Source: Marthasterias glacialis (Eukaryota > Echinodermata > Asteroidea > Forcipulatida > Asteriidae). Taken from it: a stretch of DNA of 64,000 bases. Made by a program: the position numbers and the translations under genes. The stretch covers positions 9,447,531 through 9,511,530 of the forward strand of contig OU452234.1 of assembly GCA_911728455.2 (NCBI GenBank), read 5' to 3'. Of the stretch, positions 33,801 to 48,800 are shown piece by piece; position 1 is the stretch's first letter; the number at the start of each line of letters is the position of its first letter. The notes under the pieces were generated by a model that worked only from the letters and a program-made list of their open reading frames with translations, was not told the origin of the DNA and ran no database searches.

Positions 33801-36800
33801 GTCCGAGGTGGGCAGGGTCATGATGTCACCCCACTTAAGCACATTACACTCGGCAGGTGAAGTAAAGTCCCAGTTGGGCAGGGTCATGATGTCTCCCCAC
33901 TTCAGCACATTACACTCGGTAGGTGAAGTAGCGTCCCAGGCGGGCAGGGTCATGATGTCACCCCACTTCAGCACATTACACTCGGTAGGTGACGTAGAGC
34001 CCCAGGTGGGCAGGGTCATGATGTCACCCCACTTCAGCACACTAGACTCAGTAGGTGAAGAAGAGTCCCAGGTGAGCAGGGTCATGATGTCACCCCACTT
34101 CAGCACATTACGATCGGTAGGTGAAGTAGAGTCCCACGGGAGCAGGGTCATGATGTCACCCCACTTCAGCACATTACACTCCGTAGGTGAAGAAGAGTCC
34201 CAGGTGGGCAGGGTCATGATGTCACCCCACTTAAGCACATTACACTCGGCAGGTGAAGTAAAGTCGAAGCTGGGCAGCGTCATGATGTCACCCCACTTCA
34301 GCACTATACACTCGGTAGGTGAAGTAGAGTCCCAGTTGGGCAGGGTCATGATGTCACCCCACTTCAGCACATTACACTCGGTAGGTGACGTAGAGCCCCA
34401 GGTGGGCAGGGTCATGATGTCACCCCACTTCAGCACACTAGACTCAGTAGGTGAAGAAGAGTCCCAGGTGAGCCGGGTCATGATGTCACCCCACTTCAGC
34501 ACATTACACTCGGTAGGTGACGTAGAGCCCCAGGTGGGCAGGGTCATGATGTCAACCCACTTCAGCACACTAGACTCAGTAGGTGAAGAAGAGTCCCAGG
34601 TGAGCCGGGTCATGATGTCACCCCACTTCAGCACATTACACTCCTTAGGTGAATTAGAGTCCCACGGGAGCAGGGTCATGATGTCACCCCACTTCAGCAC
34701 ATTAAACTCCTTAGGTGAAGAAGTGTCCCAGGTGGGCAGGGTCATGATGTCACCCCACTTCAGCACATTACACTCGGTAGGTGAAGTAGAGTCCAAGGTG
34801 GGCAGGGTCTTGATGTCACCCCACTTAAGCACACTCAACTCGTTAGATGAAGTAGAGTCCCAGGTGGGCAGGGTCATGATGTCACCCCACTTCAGCACAT
34901 TACACTCGGTAGGTGACGTAGTGTCCGAGGTGGGCAGGGTCATGATGTCACCCCACTTAAGCACATTACACTCGGCAGGTGAAGTAAAGTCCCAGTTGGG
35001 CAGGGTCATGTTGTCACCCCACTTCAGCACATTACACTCGGTAGGTGACGTAGTGTCCCAGGTGGGCAGGGTCATGATGTCACCCAACTTCAGCACACTA
35101 GACTCACTAGGTGAAGTAGAGTCCAAGGGGCGCAGAATCATGATGTCACCCCACTTCAGCAAATTAGACTAGGTAGGTGACATAGAGTCCCAGGTGGGCA
35201 GGGTCATGATGTCACCAAACTTCAGCACATTACACTCGGTAGGTGAAGTAGAGTCCAAGGTGGGCAGGGTCTTGATGTCACCCCACTTCAGCACACTCAA
35301 CTCGTTAGATGAAGTAGAGTCCCAGTTGGGCAGGGTCATGATGTCACCCCACTTCAGCACATTACACTCGGAAGGTGACGTAGTGTCCGAGGTGGGCAGG
35401 GTCATGATGTCACCCCACTTAAGCACATTACACTCGGCAGGTGAAGTAGAGTCCCAGTTGGGCAGGGTCATGATGTCACCCCACTTCAGCACACTCAACT
35501 CGTTAGATGAAGTAGAGTCCCAGGTGGGCAGGGTCATGGTGTCACCCCACTTCAGCACATTACACTCGGTAGGTGACGTAGTGTCCGAGGTGGGCAGGGT
35601 CATGATGTCACCCCACTTAAGCACATTACACTCGGCAGGTGAAGTAAAGTCCCAGTTGGGCAGGGTCATGATGTCACCCCACTTCAGCACATTACACTCG
35701 GTAGGTGAAGTAGAGTCCCAGGCGGGCAGGGTCATGATGTCACCCCACTTCAGCACATTACACTCGGTAGGTGACGTAGAGCCCCAGGTGGGCAGGGTCA
35801 TGATGTCACCCCACTTCAGCACACTACACTCAGTAGGTGAAGAAGAGTCCCAGGTGAGCAGGGTAATGATGTCACCCCACTTCAGCACATTACGATCGGT
35901 AGGTGAATTAGAGTCCCACGGGAGCAGGGTCATGATGTCACCCCACTTCAGCACATTACACTCCGTAGGTGAAGAAGAGTCCCAGGTGGGCAGGGTCATG
36001 ATGTCACCCCACTTCAGCAAATTACACTCGGTAGGTGAAGTAGAGTCCAAGGTGGGCAGGGTCTTGATGTCACCCCACATCAGCACACTCAACTCGTTAG
36101 ATAAAGTAGAGTCCCAGGTGGGCAGGGTCATGATGTCACCCCACTTCAGCACATTACACTCGGTAGGTGACCTAGTGTCCGAGGTGGGCAGGGTCATGAT
36201 GTCACCCCACTTAAGCACATTACACTCGGCAGGTGAAGTAAAGTCCCAGTTGGGCAGGGTCATGTTGTCACCCCACTTCAGCACATTACACTCGGTAGGT
36301 GACGTAGTGTCCCAGGTGGGCAGGGTCATGATGTCACCCAACTTCAGCACACTAGACTCACTAGGTGAAGTAGAGTCCAAGGGGCGCAGGGTCATGATGT
36401 CACCCCACTTCAGCAAATTAGACTCACTAGGTGGAGTAGAGTCCACGGGGCGCAGGGTCATGATGTCACCCCACTTCAGCAAATTAGACTAGGTAGGTGA
36501 CATAGAGTCCCAGGTGGGCAGGGTCATGATGTCACCAAACTTCAGCACATTACACTCGGTAGGTGAAGTAGAGTCCAAGGTGGGCAGGGTCTTGATGTCA
36601 CCCCACTTCAGCACACTCAACTCGTTAGATGAAGTAGAGTCACAGGTGGGCAGGGTCATGATGTCACCCCACTTCAGCACATTACACTCGGAAGGTGACG
36701 TAGTGTCCGAGGTGGGCAGGGTCATGATGTCACCCCACTTAAGCACATTACACTCGGCAGGTGAAGTAGAGTCCCAGTTGGGCAGGGTCATGATGTCACC

Positions 36801-39800
36801 CCACTTCAGCACACTCAACTCGTTAGATGAAGTAGAGTCCCAGGTGGGCAGGGTCATGGTGTCACCCCACTTCAGCACATTACACTCGGTAGGTGACGTA
36901 GTGTCCGAGGTGGGCAGGGTCATGATGTCACCCCACTTAAGCACATTACACTCGGCAGGTGAAGTAAAGTCCCAGTTGGGCAGGGTCATGATGTCACCCC
37001 ACTTCAGCACATTACACACGGTAGGTGAAGTAGAGTCCCAGGCGGGCAGGGTCATGATGTCACCCCACTTCAGCACATTACACTCGGTAGGTGACGTAGA
37101 GCCCCAGGTGGGCAGGGTCATGATGTCACCCCACTTCAGCACACTACACTCAGTAGGTGAAGAAGAGTCCCAGGTGAGCAGGGTAATGATGTCACCCCAC
37201 TTCAGCACATTACGATCGGTAGGTGAATTAGAGTCCCACGGGAGCAGGGTCATGATGTCATCCCACTTCAGCACATTACACTCCGTAGGTGAAGAAGAGT
37301 CCCAGGTGGGCAGGGTCATGATGTCACCCCACTTCAGCAAATTACACTCGGTAGGTGAAGTAGAGTCCAAGGTGGGCAGGGTCTTGATGTCACCCCACAT
37401 CAGCACACTCAACTCGTTAGATAAAGTAGAGTCCCAGGTGGGCAGGGTCATGATGTCACCCCACTTCAGCACATTACACTCGGTAGGTGACGTAGTGTCC
37501 GAGGTGGGCAGGGTCATGATGTCACCCCACTTAAGCACATTACACTCGGCATGTGAAGTAAAGTCCCAGTTGGGCAGGGTCATGTTGTCACCCCACTTCA
37601 GCACATTACACTCGGTAGGTGACGTAGTGTCCCAGGTGGGCAGGGTCATGATGTCACCCAACTTCAGCACACTAGACTCACTAGGTGAAGTAGAGTCCAA
37701 GGGGCGCAGGGTCATGATGTCACCCCACTTCAGCAAATTAGACTCACTAGGTGGAGTAGAGTCCAAGGGGCGCAGGGTCATGATGTCACCCCACTTCAGC
37801 AAATTAGACTAGGTAGGTGACATAGAGTCCCAGGTGGGCAGGGTCATGATGTCACCCCACTTCAGCACACTCAACTCGTTAGATGAAGTAGAGTCCCAGG
37901 TGGGCAGGGTCATGGTGTCACCCCACTTCAGCACATTACACTCGGTAGGTGACGTAGTGTCCGAGGTGGGCAGGGTCATGATGTCACCCCACTTAAGCAC
38001 ATTACACTCGGCAGGTGAAGTAAAGTCCCAGTTGGGCAGGGTCATGATGTCACCCCACTTCAGCACATTACACACGGTAGGTGAAGTAGAGTCCCAGGCG
38101 GGCAGGGTCATGATGTCACCCCACTTCAGCACATTACACTCGGTAGGTGACGTAGAGCCCCAGGTGGGCAGGGTCATGATGTCACCCCACTTCAGCACAC
38201 TACACTCAGTAGGTGAAGAAGAGTCCCAGGTGAGCAGGGTAATGATGTCACCCCACTTCAGCACATTACGATCGGTAGGTGAATTAGAGTCCCACGGGAG
38301 CAGGGTCATGATGTCATCCCACTTCAGCACATTACACTCCGTAGGTGAAGAAGAGTCCCAGGTGGGCAGGGTCATGATGTCACCCCACTTCAGCAAATTA
38401 CACTCGGTAGGTGAAGTAGAGTCCAAGGTGGGCAGGGTCTTGATGTCACCCCACATCAGCACACTCAACTCGTTAGATAAAGTAGAGTCCCAGGTGGGCA
38501 GGGTCATGATGTCACCCCACTTCAGCACATTACACTCGGTAGGTGACGTAGTGTCCGAGGTGGGCAGGGTCATGATGTCACCCCACTTAAGCACATTACA
38601 CTCGGCATGTGAAGTAAAGTCCCAGTTGGGCAGGGTCATGTTGTCACCCCACTTCAGCACATTACACTCGGTAGGTGACGTAGTGTCCCAGGTGGGCAGG
38701 GTCATGATGTCACCCAACTTCAGCACACTAGACTCACTAGGTGAAGTAGAGTCCAAGGGGCGCAGGGTCATGATGTCACCCCACTTCAGCAAATTAGACT
38801 CACTAGGTGGAGTAGAGTCCAAGGGGCGCAGGGTCATGATGTCACCCCACTTCAGCAAATTAGACTAGGTAGGTGACATAGAGTCCCAGGTGGGCAGGGT
38901 CATGATGTCACCAAACTTCAGCACATTACACTCGGTAGGTGAAGTAGAGTCCAAGGTGGGCAGGGTCTTGATGTCACCCCACTTCAGCACACTCAACTCG
39001 TTAGATGAAGTAGAGTCACAGGTGGGCAGGGTCATGATGTCACCCCACTTCAGCACATTACACTCGGAAGGTGACGTAGTGTCCGAGGTGGGCAGGGTCA
39101 TGATGTCACCCCACTTCAGCACATTACACTCGGCAGGTGAAGTAGAGTCCCAGTTGGGCAGGGTCATGATGTCACCCCACTTCAGCACACTCAACTCGTT
39201 AGATGAAGTAGAGTCCCAGGTGGGCAGGGTCATGGTGTCACCCCACTTCAGCACATTACACTCGGTAGGTGACGTAGTGTCCGAGGTGGGCAGGGTCATG
39301 ATGTCACCCCACTTAAGCACATTACACTCGGCAGGTGAAGTAAAGTCCCAGTTGGGCAGGGTCATGATGTCACCCCACTTCAGCACATTACACTCGGTAG
39401 GTGAAGTAGAGTCCCAGGCGGGCAGGGTCATGATGTCACCCCACTTCAGCACATTACACTCGGTAGGTGACGTAGAGCCCCAGGTAGGCAGGGTCATGAT
39501 GTCACCCCACTTCAGCACACTACACTCAGTAGGTGAAGAAGAGTCCCAGGTGAGCAGGGTAATGATGTCACCCCACTTCAGCACATTACGATCGGTAGGT
39601 GAATTAGAGTCCCACGGGAGCAGGGTCATGATGTCACCCCACTTCAGCACATTACACTCCGTAGGTGAAGAAGAGTCCCAGGTGGGCAGGGTCATGATGT
39701 CACCCCACTTCAGCAAATTACACTCGGTAGGTGAAGTAGAGTCCAAGGTGGGCAGGGTCTTGATGTCACCCCACATCAGCACACTCAACTCGTTAGATAA

Positions 39801-42800
39801 AGTAGAGTCCCAGGTGGGCAGGGTCATGATGTCACCCCACTTCAGCACATTACACTCGGTAGGTGACGTAGTGTCCGAGGTGGGCAGGGTCATGATGTCA
39901 CCCCACTTAAGCACATTACACTCGGCAGGTGAAGTAAAGTCCCAGTTGGGCAGGGTCATGTTGTCACCCCACTTCAGCACATTACACTCGGTAGGTGACG
40001 TAGTGTCCCAGGTGGGCAGGGTCATGATGTCACCCAACTTCAGCACACTAGACTCACTAGGTGAAGTAGAGTCCAAGGGGCGCAGGGTCATGATGTCACC
40101 CCACTTCAGCAAATTAGACTCACTAGGTGGAGTAGAGTCCAAGGGGCGCAGGGTCATGATGTCACCCCACTTCAGCAAATTAGACTAGGTAGGTGACATA
40201 GAGTCCCAGGTGGGCAGGGTCATGATGTCACCAAACTTCAGCACATTACACTCGGTAGGTGAAGTAGAGTCCAAGGTGGGCAGGGTCTTGATGTCACCCC
40301 ACTTCAGCACACTCAACTCGTTAGATGAAGTAGAGTCACAGGTGGGCAGGGTCATGATGTCACCCCACTTCAGCACATTACACTCGGAAGGTGACGTAGT
40401 GTCCGAGGTGGGCAGGGTCATGATGTCACCCCACTTAAGCACATTACACTCGGCAGGTGAAGTAGAGTCCCAGTTGGGCAGGGTCATGATGTCACCCCAC
40501 TTCAGCACACTCAACTCGTTAGATGAAGTAGAGTCCCAGGTGGGCAGGGTCATGATGTCACCCCACTTCAGCACATTACACTCGGTAGGTGACGTAGTGT
40601 CCGAGGTGGGCAGGGTCATGATGTCACCCCACTTAAGCACATTACACTCGGCAGGTGAAGTAAAGTCCCAGTTGGGCAGGGTCATGATGTCACCCCACTT
40701 CAGCACATTACACTCGGTAGGTGAAGTAGAGTCCCAGGCGGGCAGGGTCATGATGTCACCCCACTTCAGCACATTACACTCGGTAGGTGACGTAGAGCCC
40801 CAGGTGGGCAGGGTCATGATGTCACCCCACTTCAGCACACTAGACTCAGTAGGTGAAGAAGAGTCCCAGGTGAGCAGGGTCATGATGTCACCCCACTTCA
40901 GCACATTACGATCGGTAGGTGAAGTAGAGTCCCACGGGAGCAGGGTCATGATGTCACCCCACTTCAGCACATTACACTCCGTAGGTGAAGAAGAGTCCCA
41001 GGTGGGCAGGGTCATGATGTCACCCCACTTCAGCAAATTACACTCGGTAGGTGAAGTAGAGTCCAAGGTGGGCAGGGTCTTGATGTCACCCCACTTCAGC
41101 ACACTCAACTCGTTAGATGAAGTAGAGTCCCAGGTGGGCAGGGTCATGATGTCACCCCACTTCAGCACATTACACTCGGTAGGTGACGTAGTGTCCGAGG
41201 TGGGCAGGGTCATGATGTTTTCCCACTTAAGCACATTACACTCGGCAGGTGAAGTAAAGTCCCAGTTGGGCAGGGTCGTGATGTCACCCCACTTCAGCAC
41301 ATTACACTCGGTAGGTGACGTAGTGTCCCAGGTGGGCAGGGTCATGATGTCACCCAATTTCAGCACACTAGACTAACTAGGTGAAGTAGAGTCCAAGGGG
41401 CGCAGGGTCATGATGTCACCCCACTTCAGCACACTAGACTCAGTAGGTGAAGAAGAGTCCCAGGTGAGCAGGGTAATGATGTCACCCCACTTCAGCACAT
41501 TACGATCGGTAGGTGAATTAGAGTCCCACAGGAGCAGGGTCATGATGTCACCCCACTTCAGCACATTACACTCCGTAGGTGAAGAAGAGTCCCAGGTGGG
41601 CAGGGTCTTGATGTCACCCCACTTCAGCACACTCAACTTGTTAGATGAAGTAGAGTCCCAGGTGGGCAGGGTCATGATGTCACCCAACTTCAGCACATTA
41701 CACTCAGTAGGTGACGTAGTGTCCGAGGTGGGCAGGGTCATGATGTCACCACACTTAAGCACATTACACTCGGCAGGTGAAGTAAAGTCCCAGTTGGGCA
41801 GGGTCATGATGTCACCCCACTTCAGCACATTACACTCGGTAGGTGACGTAGTGTCCCAGGTGGGCAGGGTCATGATGTCACCCAACTTCAGCACACTAGA
41901 CTCACTAGGTGAAGTAGAGTCCAAGGGGCGCAGGGTCATGATGTCACCCCACTTCAGCAAATTAGACTAGGTAGGTGACATAGAGTCCCAGGTGGGCAGG
42001 GTCATGATGTCACCCCACTTCAGCACATTACACTCGGTAGGTGAAGTAGAGTCCAAGGTGGGCAGGGTCTTGATGTCACCCCACTTCAGCACACTCAACT
42101 CGTTAGATGAAGTAGAGTCCCAGGTGGGCAGGGTCATGATGTCACCCCACTTCAGCACATTACACTCGGTAGGTGACGTAGTGTCCCAGGTGGGCAGGGT
42201 CATGATGTCACCCAACTTCAGCACACTAGACTCACTAGGTGAAGTAGAGTCCAAGGGGCGCAGGGTCATGATGTCACCCCACTTCAGCAAATTAGACTAG
42301 GTAGGTGACATAGAGTCCCAGGTGGGCAGGGTCATGATGTCACCCCACTTCAGCACATTACACTCGGTAGGTGAAGTAGAGTCCAAGGTGGGCAGGGTCT
42401 TGATGTCACCCCACTTTAGCACATTAAACTCGGTAGGTGAAGTAGAGTCCCAGGTGGGCAGGGTCATGATGTCACCCCACTTCAGCACATTACACTCGGT
42501 AGGTGACGTAGTGTCCGAGGTGGGCAGGGTCATGATGTCACCCCACTTAAGCACATTACACTCGGCAGGTGAAGTAAAGTCCCAGTTGGGCAGGGTCATG
42601 TTGTCACCCCACTTCAGCACATTACACTCGGTAGGTGACGTAGTGTCCCAGGTGGGCAGGGTCATGATGTCACCCAACTTCAGCACACTAGACTCACTAG
42701 GTGAAGTAGAGTCCAAGGGGCGCAGGGTCATGATGTCACCCCACTTCAGCAAATTAGACTCACTAGGTGGAGTAGAGTCCAAGGGGCGCAGGGTCATGAT

Positions 42801-45800
42801 GTCACCCCACTTCAGCAAATTAGACTAGGTAGGTGACATAGAGTCCCAGGTGGGCAGGGTCATGATGTCACCAAACTTCAGCACATTACACTCGGTAGGT
42901 GAAGTAGAGTCCAAGGTGGGCAGGGTCTTGATGTCACCCCACTTCAGCACACTCAACTCGTTAGATGAAGTAGAGTCCCAGGTGGGCAGGGTCATGATGT
43001 CACCCCACTTCAGCACATTACACTCGGAAGGTGACGTAGTGTCCGAGGTGGGCAGGGTCATGATGTCACCCCACTTAAGCACATTACACTCGGCAGGTGA
43101 AGTAGAGTCCCAGTTGGGCAGGGTCATGATGTCACCCCACTTCATCACACTCAACTCGTTAGATGAAGTAGAGTCCCAGGTGGGCAGGGTCATGATGTCA
43201 CCCCACTTCAGCACATTACACTCGGTAGGTGACGTAGTGTCCGAGGTGGGCAGGGTCATAAAGTCACCCCACTTAAGCACATTACACTCGGCAGGTGAAG
43301 TAAAGTCCCAGTTGGGCAGGGTCATGATGTCACCCCACTTCAGCACATTACACTCGGTAGGTGAAGTAGAGTCCCAGGCGGGCAGGGTCATGATGTCACC
43401 CCACTTCAGCACATTACACTCGGTAGGTGACGTAGAGCCCCAGGTGGGCAGGGTCATGATGTCACCCCACTTCAGCACACTAGACTCAGTAGGTGAAGAA
43501 GAGTCCCAGGTGAGCAGGGTCATGATGTCACCCCACTTCAGGACATTACGATCGGTAGGTGAAGTAGAGTCCCACGGGAGCAGGGTCATGATGTCACCCC
43601 ACTTCAGCACATTACACTCCGTAGGTGAAGAAGAGTCCCAGGTGGGCAGGGTCATGATGTCACCCCACTTCAGCAAATTACACTCGGTAGGTGAAGTAGA
43701 GTCCAAGGTGGGCAGGGTCTTGATGTCACCCCACTTCAGCACACTCAACTCGTTAGATGAAGTAGAGTCCCAGGTGGGCAGGGTCATGATGTCACCCCAC
43801 TTCAGCACATTACACTCCGTAGGTGAAGAAGAGTCCCAGGTGGGCAGGGTCTTGATGTCACCCCACTTCAGCACACTCAACTTGTTAGATGAAGTAGAGT
43901 CCCAGGTGGGCAGGGTCATGATGTCACCCAACTTCAGCACATTACACTCAGTAGGTGACGTAGTGTCCGAGGTGGGCAGGGTCATGATGTCACCACACTT
44001 AAGCACATTACACTCGGCAGGTGAAGTAAAGTCCCAGTTGGGCAGGGTCATGATGTCACCCCACTTCAGCACATTACACTCGGTAGGTGACGTAGTGTCC
44101 CAGGTGGGCAGGGTCATGATGTCACCCAACTTCAGCACACTAGACTCACTAGGTGAAGTAGAGTCCAAGGGGCGCAGGGTCATGATGTCACCCCACTTCA
44201 GCAAATTAGACTAGGTAGGTGACATAGAGTCCCAGGTGGGCAGGGTCATGATGTCACCCCACTTCAGCACATTACACTCGGTAGGTGAAGTAGAGTCCAA
44301 GGTGGGCAGGGTCTTGATGTCACCCCACTTTAGCACACTCAACTCGTTAGATGAAGTAGAGTCCCAGGTGGGCAGGGTCATGATGTCACCCCACTTCAGC
44401 ACATTACACTCGGTAGGTGACGTAGTGTCCCAGGTGGGCAGGGTCATGATGTCACCCAACTTCAGCACACTAGACTCACTAGGTGAAGTAGAGTCCAAGG
44501 GGCGCAGGGTCATGATGTCACCCCACTTCAGCAAATTAGACTAGGTAGGTGACATAGAGTCCCAGGTGGGCAGGGTCATGATGTCACCCCACTTCAGCAC
44601 ATTACACTCGGTAGGTGAAGTAGAGTCCAAGGTGGGCAGGGTCTTGATGTCACCCCACTTTAGCACACTCAACTCGTTAGATGAAGTAGAGTCCCAGGTG
44701 GGCAGGGTCATGATGTCACCCCACTTCAGCACATTACACTCGGTAGGTGACGTAGTGTCCGAGGTGGGCAGGGTCATGATGTCACCCCACTTAAGCACAT
44801 TACACTCGGCAGGTGAAGTAAAGTCCCAGTTGGGCAGGGTCATGTTGTCACCCCACTTCAGCACATTACACTCGGTAGGTGACGTAGTGTCCCAGGTGGG
44901 CAGGGTCATGATGTCACCCAACTTCAGCACACTAGACTCACTAGGTGAAGTAGAGTCCAAGGGGCGCAGGGTCATGATGTCACCCCACTTCAGCAAATTA
45001 GACTCACTAGGTGGAGTAGAGTCCAAGGGGCGCAGGGTCATGATGTCACCCCACTTCAGCAAATTAGACTAGGTAGGTGACATAGAGTCCCAGGTGGGCA
45101 GGGTCATGATGTCACCAAACTTCAGCACATTACACTCGGTAGGTGAAGTAGAGTCCAAGGTGGGCAGGGTCTTGATGTCACCCCACTTCAGCACACTCAA
45201 CTCGTTAGATGAAGTAGAGTCCCAGGTGGGCAGGGTCATGATGTCACCCCACTTCAGCACATTACACTCGGAAGGTGACGTAGTGTCCGAGGTGGGCAGG
45301 GTCATGATGTCACCCCACTTAAGCACATTACACTCGGCAGGTGAAGTAGAGTCCCAGTTGGGCAGGGTCATGATGTCACCCCACTTCATCACACTCAACT
45401 CGTTAGATGAAGTAGAGTCCCAGGTGGGCAGGGTCATGATGTCACCCCACTTCAGCACATTACACTCGGTAGGTGACGTAGTGTCCGAGGTGGGCAGGGT
45501 CATGAAGTCACCCCACTTAAGCACATTACACTCGGCAGGTGAAGTAAAGTCCCAGTTGGGCAGGGTCATGATGTCACCCCACTTCAACACATTACACTCG
45601 GTAGGTGAAGTAGAGTCCCAGGCGGGCAGGGTCATGATGTCACCCCACTTCAGCACATTACACTCGGTAGGTGACGTAGAGCCCCAGGTGGGCAGGGTCA
45701 TGATGTCACCCCACTTCAGCACACTAGACTCAGTAGGTGAAGAAGAGTCCCAGGTGAGCAGGGTCATGATGTCACCCCACTTCAGGACATTACGATCGGT

Positions 45801-48800
45801 AGGTGAAGTAGAGTCCCACGGGAGCAGGGTCATGATGTCACCCCACTTCAGCACATTACACTCCGTAGGTGAAGAAGAGTCCCAGGTGGGCAGGGTCATG
45901 ATGTCACCCCACTTCAGCAAATTACACTCGGTAGGTGAAGTAGAGTCCAAGGTGGGCAGGGTCTTGATGTCACCCCACTTCAGCACACTCAACTCGTTAG
46001 ATGAAGTAGAGTCCCAGGTGGGCAGGGTCATGATGTCACCCCACTTCAGCACATTACACTCGGTAGGTGACGTAGTGTCCGAGGTGGGCAGGGTCATGAT
46101 GTTTTCCCACTTAAGCACATTACACTCGGCAGGTGAAGTAAAGTCCCAGTTGGGCAGGGTCGTGATGTCACCCCACTTCAGCACATTACACTCGGTAGGT
46201 GACGTAGTGTCCCAGGTGGGCAGGGTCATGATGTCACCCAATTTCAGCACACTAGACTCACTAGGTGAAGTAGAGTCCAAGGGGCGCAGGGTCATGATGT
46301 CACCCCACTTCAGCACACTAGACTCAGTAGGTGAAGAAGAGTCCCAGGTGAGCAGGGTAATGATGTCACCCCACTTCAGCACATTACGATCGGTAGGTGA
46401 ATTAGAGTCCCACAGGAGCAGGGTCATGATGTCACCCCACTTCAGCACATTACACTCCGTAGGTGAAGAAGAGTCCCAGGTGGGCAGGGTCTTGATGTCA
46501 CCCCACTTCAGCACACTCAACTTGTTAGATGAAGTAGAGTCCCAGGTGGGCAGGGTCATGATGTCACCCAACTTCAGCACATTACACTCAGTAGGTGACG
46601 TAGTGTCCGAGGTGGGCAGGGTCATGATGTCACCACACTTAAGCACATTACACTCGGCAGGTGAAGTAAAGTCCCAGTTGGGCAGGGTCATGATGTCACC
46701 CCACTTCAGCACATTACACTCGGTAGGTGACGTAGTGTCCCAGGTGGGCAGGGTCATGATGTCACCCAACTTCAGCACACTAGACTCACTAGGTGAAGTA
46801 GAGTCCAAGGGGCGCAGGGTCATGATGTCACCCCACTTCAGCAAATTAGACTAGGTAGGTGACATAGAGTCCCAGGTGGGCAGGGTCATGATGTCACCCC
46901 ACTTCAGCACATTACACTCGGTAGGTGAAGTAGAGTCCAAGGTGGGCAGGGTCTTGATGTCACCCCACTTTAGCACACTCAACTCGTTAGATGAAGTAGA
47001 GTCCCAGGTGGGCAGGGTCATGATGTCACCCCACTTCAGCACATTACACTCGGTAGGTGACGTAGTGTCCAAGGTGGGCAGGGTCATGATGTCACCCCAC
47101 TTAAGCACATTACACTCGGCAGGTGAAGTAAAGTCTTAGTTGGGCAGGGTCATGATGTCACCCCACTTCAGCACATTACACTCGGTAGGTGAAGTAGAGT
47201 CCCAGGCGGGCAGGGTCATGATGTCACCCCACTTCAGCACATTACACTCGGTAGGTGACGTAGAGCCCCAGGTGGGCAGGGTCATGATGTCACCCCACTT
47301 CAGCACACTAGACTCAGTAGGTGAAGAAGAGTCCCAGGTGAGCAGGGTCATGATGTCACCCAATTTCAGCACACTAGACTCACTAGGTGAAGTAGAGTCC
47401 AAGGGGCGCAGGGTCATGATGTCACCCCACTTCAGCACACTAGACTCAGTAGGTGAAGAAGAGTCCCAGGTGAGCAGGGTAATGATGTCACCCCACTTCA
47501 GCACATTACGATCGGTAGGTGAATTAGAGTCCCACAGGAGCAGGGTCATGATGTCACCCCACTTCAGCACATTACACTCCGTAGGTGAAGAAGAGTCCCA
47601 GGTGGGCAGGGTCTTGATGTCACCCCACTTCAGCACACTCAACTTGTTAGATGAAGTAGAGTCCCAGGTGGGCAGGGTCATGATGTCACCCAACTTCAGC
47701 ACATTACACTCAGTAGGTGACGTAGTGTCCGAGGTGGGCAGGGTCATGATGTCACCACACTTAAGCACATTACACTCGGCAGGTGAAGTAAAGTCCCAGT
47801 TGGGCAGGGTCATGATGTCACCCCACTTCAGCACATTACACTCGGTAGGTGACGTAGTGTCCCAGGTGGGCAGGGTCATGATGTCACCCAACTTCAGCAC
47901 ACTAGACTCACTAGGTGAAGTAGAGTCCAAGGGGCGCAGGGTCATGATGTCACCCCACTTCAGCAAATTAGACTAGGTAGGTGACATAGAGTCCCAGGTG
48001 GGCAGGGTCATGATGTCACCCCACTTCAGCACATTACACTCGGTAGGTGAAGTAGAGTCCAAGGTGGGCAGGGTCTTGATGTCACCCCACTTTAGCACAC
48101 TCAACTCGTTAGATGAAGTAGAGTCCCAGGTGGGCAGGGTCATGATGTCACCCCACTTCAGCACATTACACTCGGTAGGTGACGTAGTGTCCAAGGTGGG
48201 CAGGGTCATGATGTCACCCCACTTAAGCACATTACACTCGGCAGGTGAAGTAAAGTCTCAGTTGGGCAGGGTCATGATGTCACCCCACTTCAGCACATTA
48301 CACTCGGTAGGTGAAGTAGAGTCCCAGGCGGGCAGGGTCATGATGTCACCCCACTTCAGCACATTACACTCGGTAGGTGACGTAGAGCCCCAGGTGGGCA
48401 GGGTCATGATGTCACCCCACTTCAGCACACTAGACTCAGTAGGTGAAGAAGAGTCCCAGGTGAGCAGGGTCATGATGTCACCCCACTTCAGCACATTACG
48501 ATCGGTAGGTGAATTAGAGTCCCACGGGAGCAGGGTCATGATGTCACCCCACTTCAGCACATTACACTCGGTAGGTGAAGTAGAGTCCCAGGCGGGCAGG
48601 GTCATGATGTCACCCCACTTCAGCACATTACACTCAGTAGGTGACGTAGTGTCCGAGGTGGGCAGGGTCATGATGTCACCCCACTTAAGCACATTACACT
48701 CGGCAGGTGAAGTAAAGTCCCAGTTGGGCAGGGTCATGATGTCACCCCACTTCAGCACATTACACTCGGTAGGTGACGTAGTGTCCCAGGTGGGCAGGGT

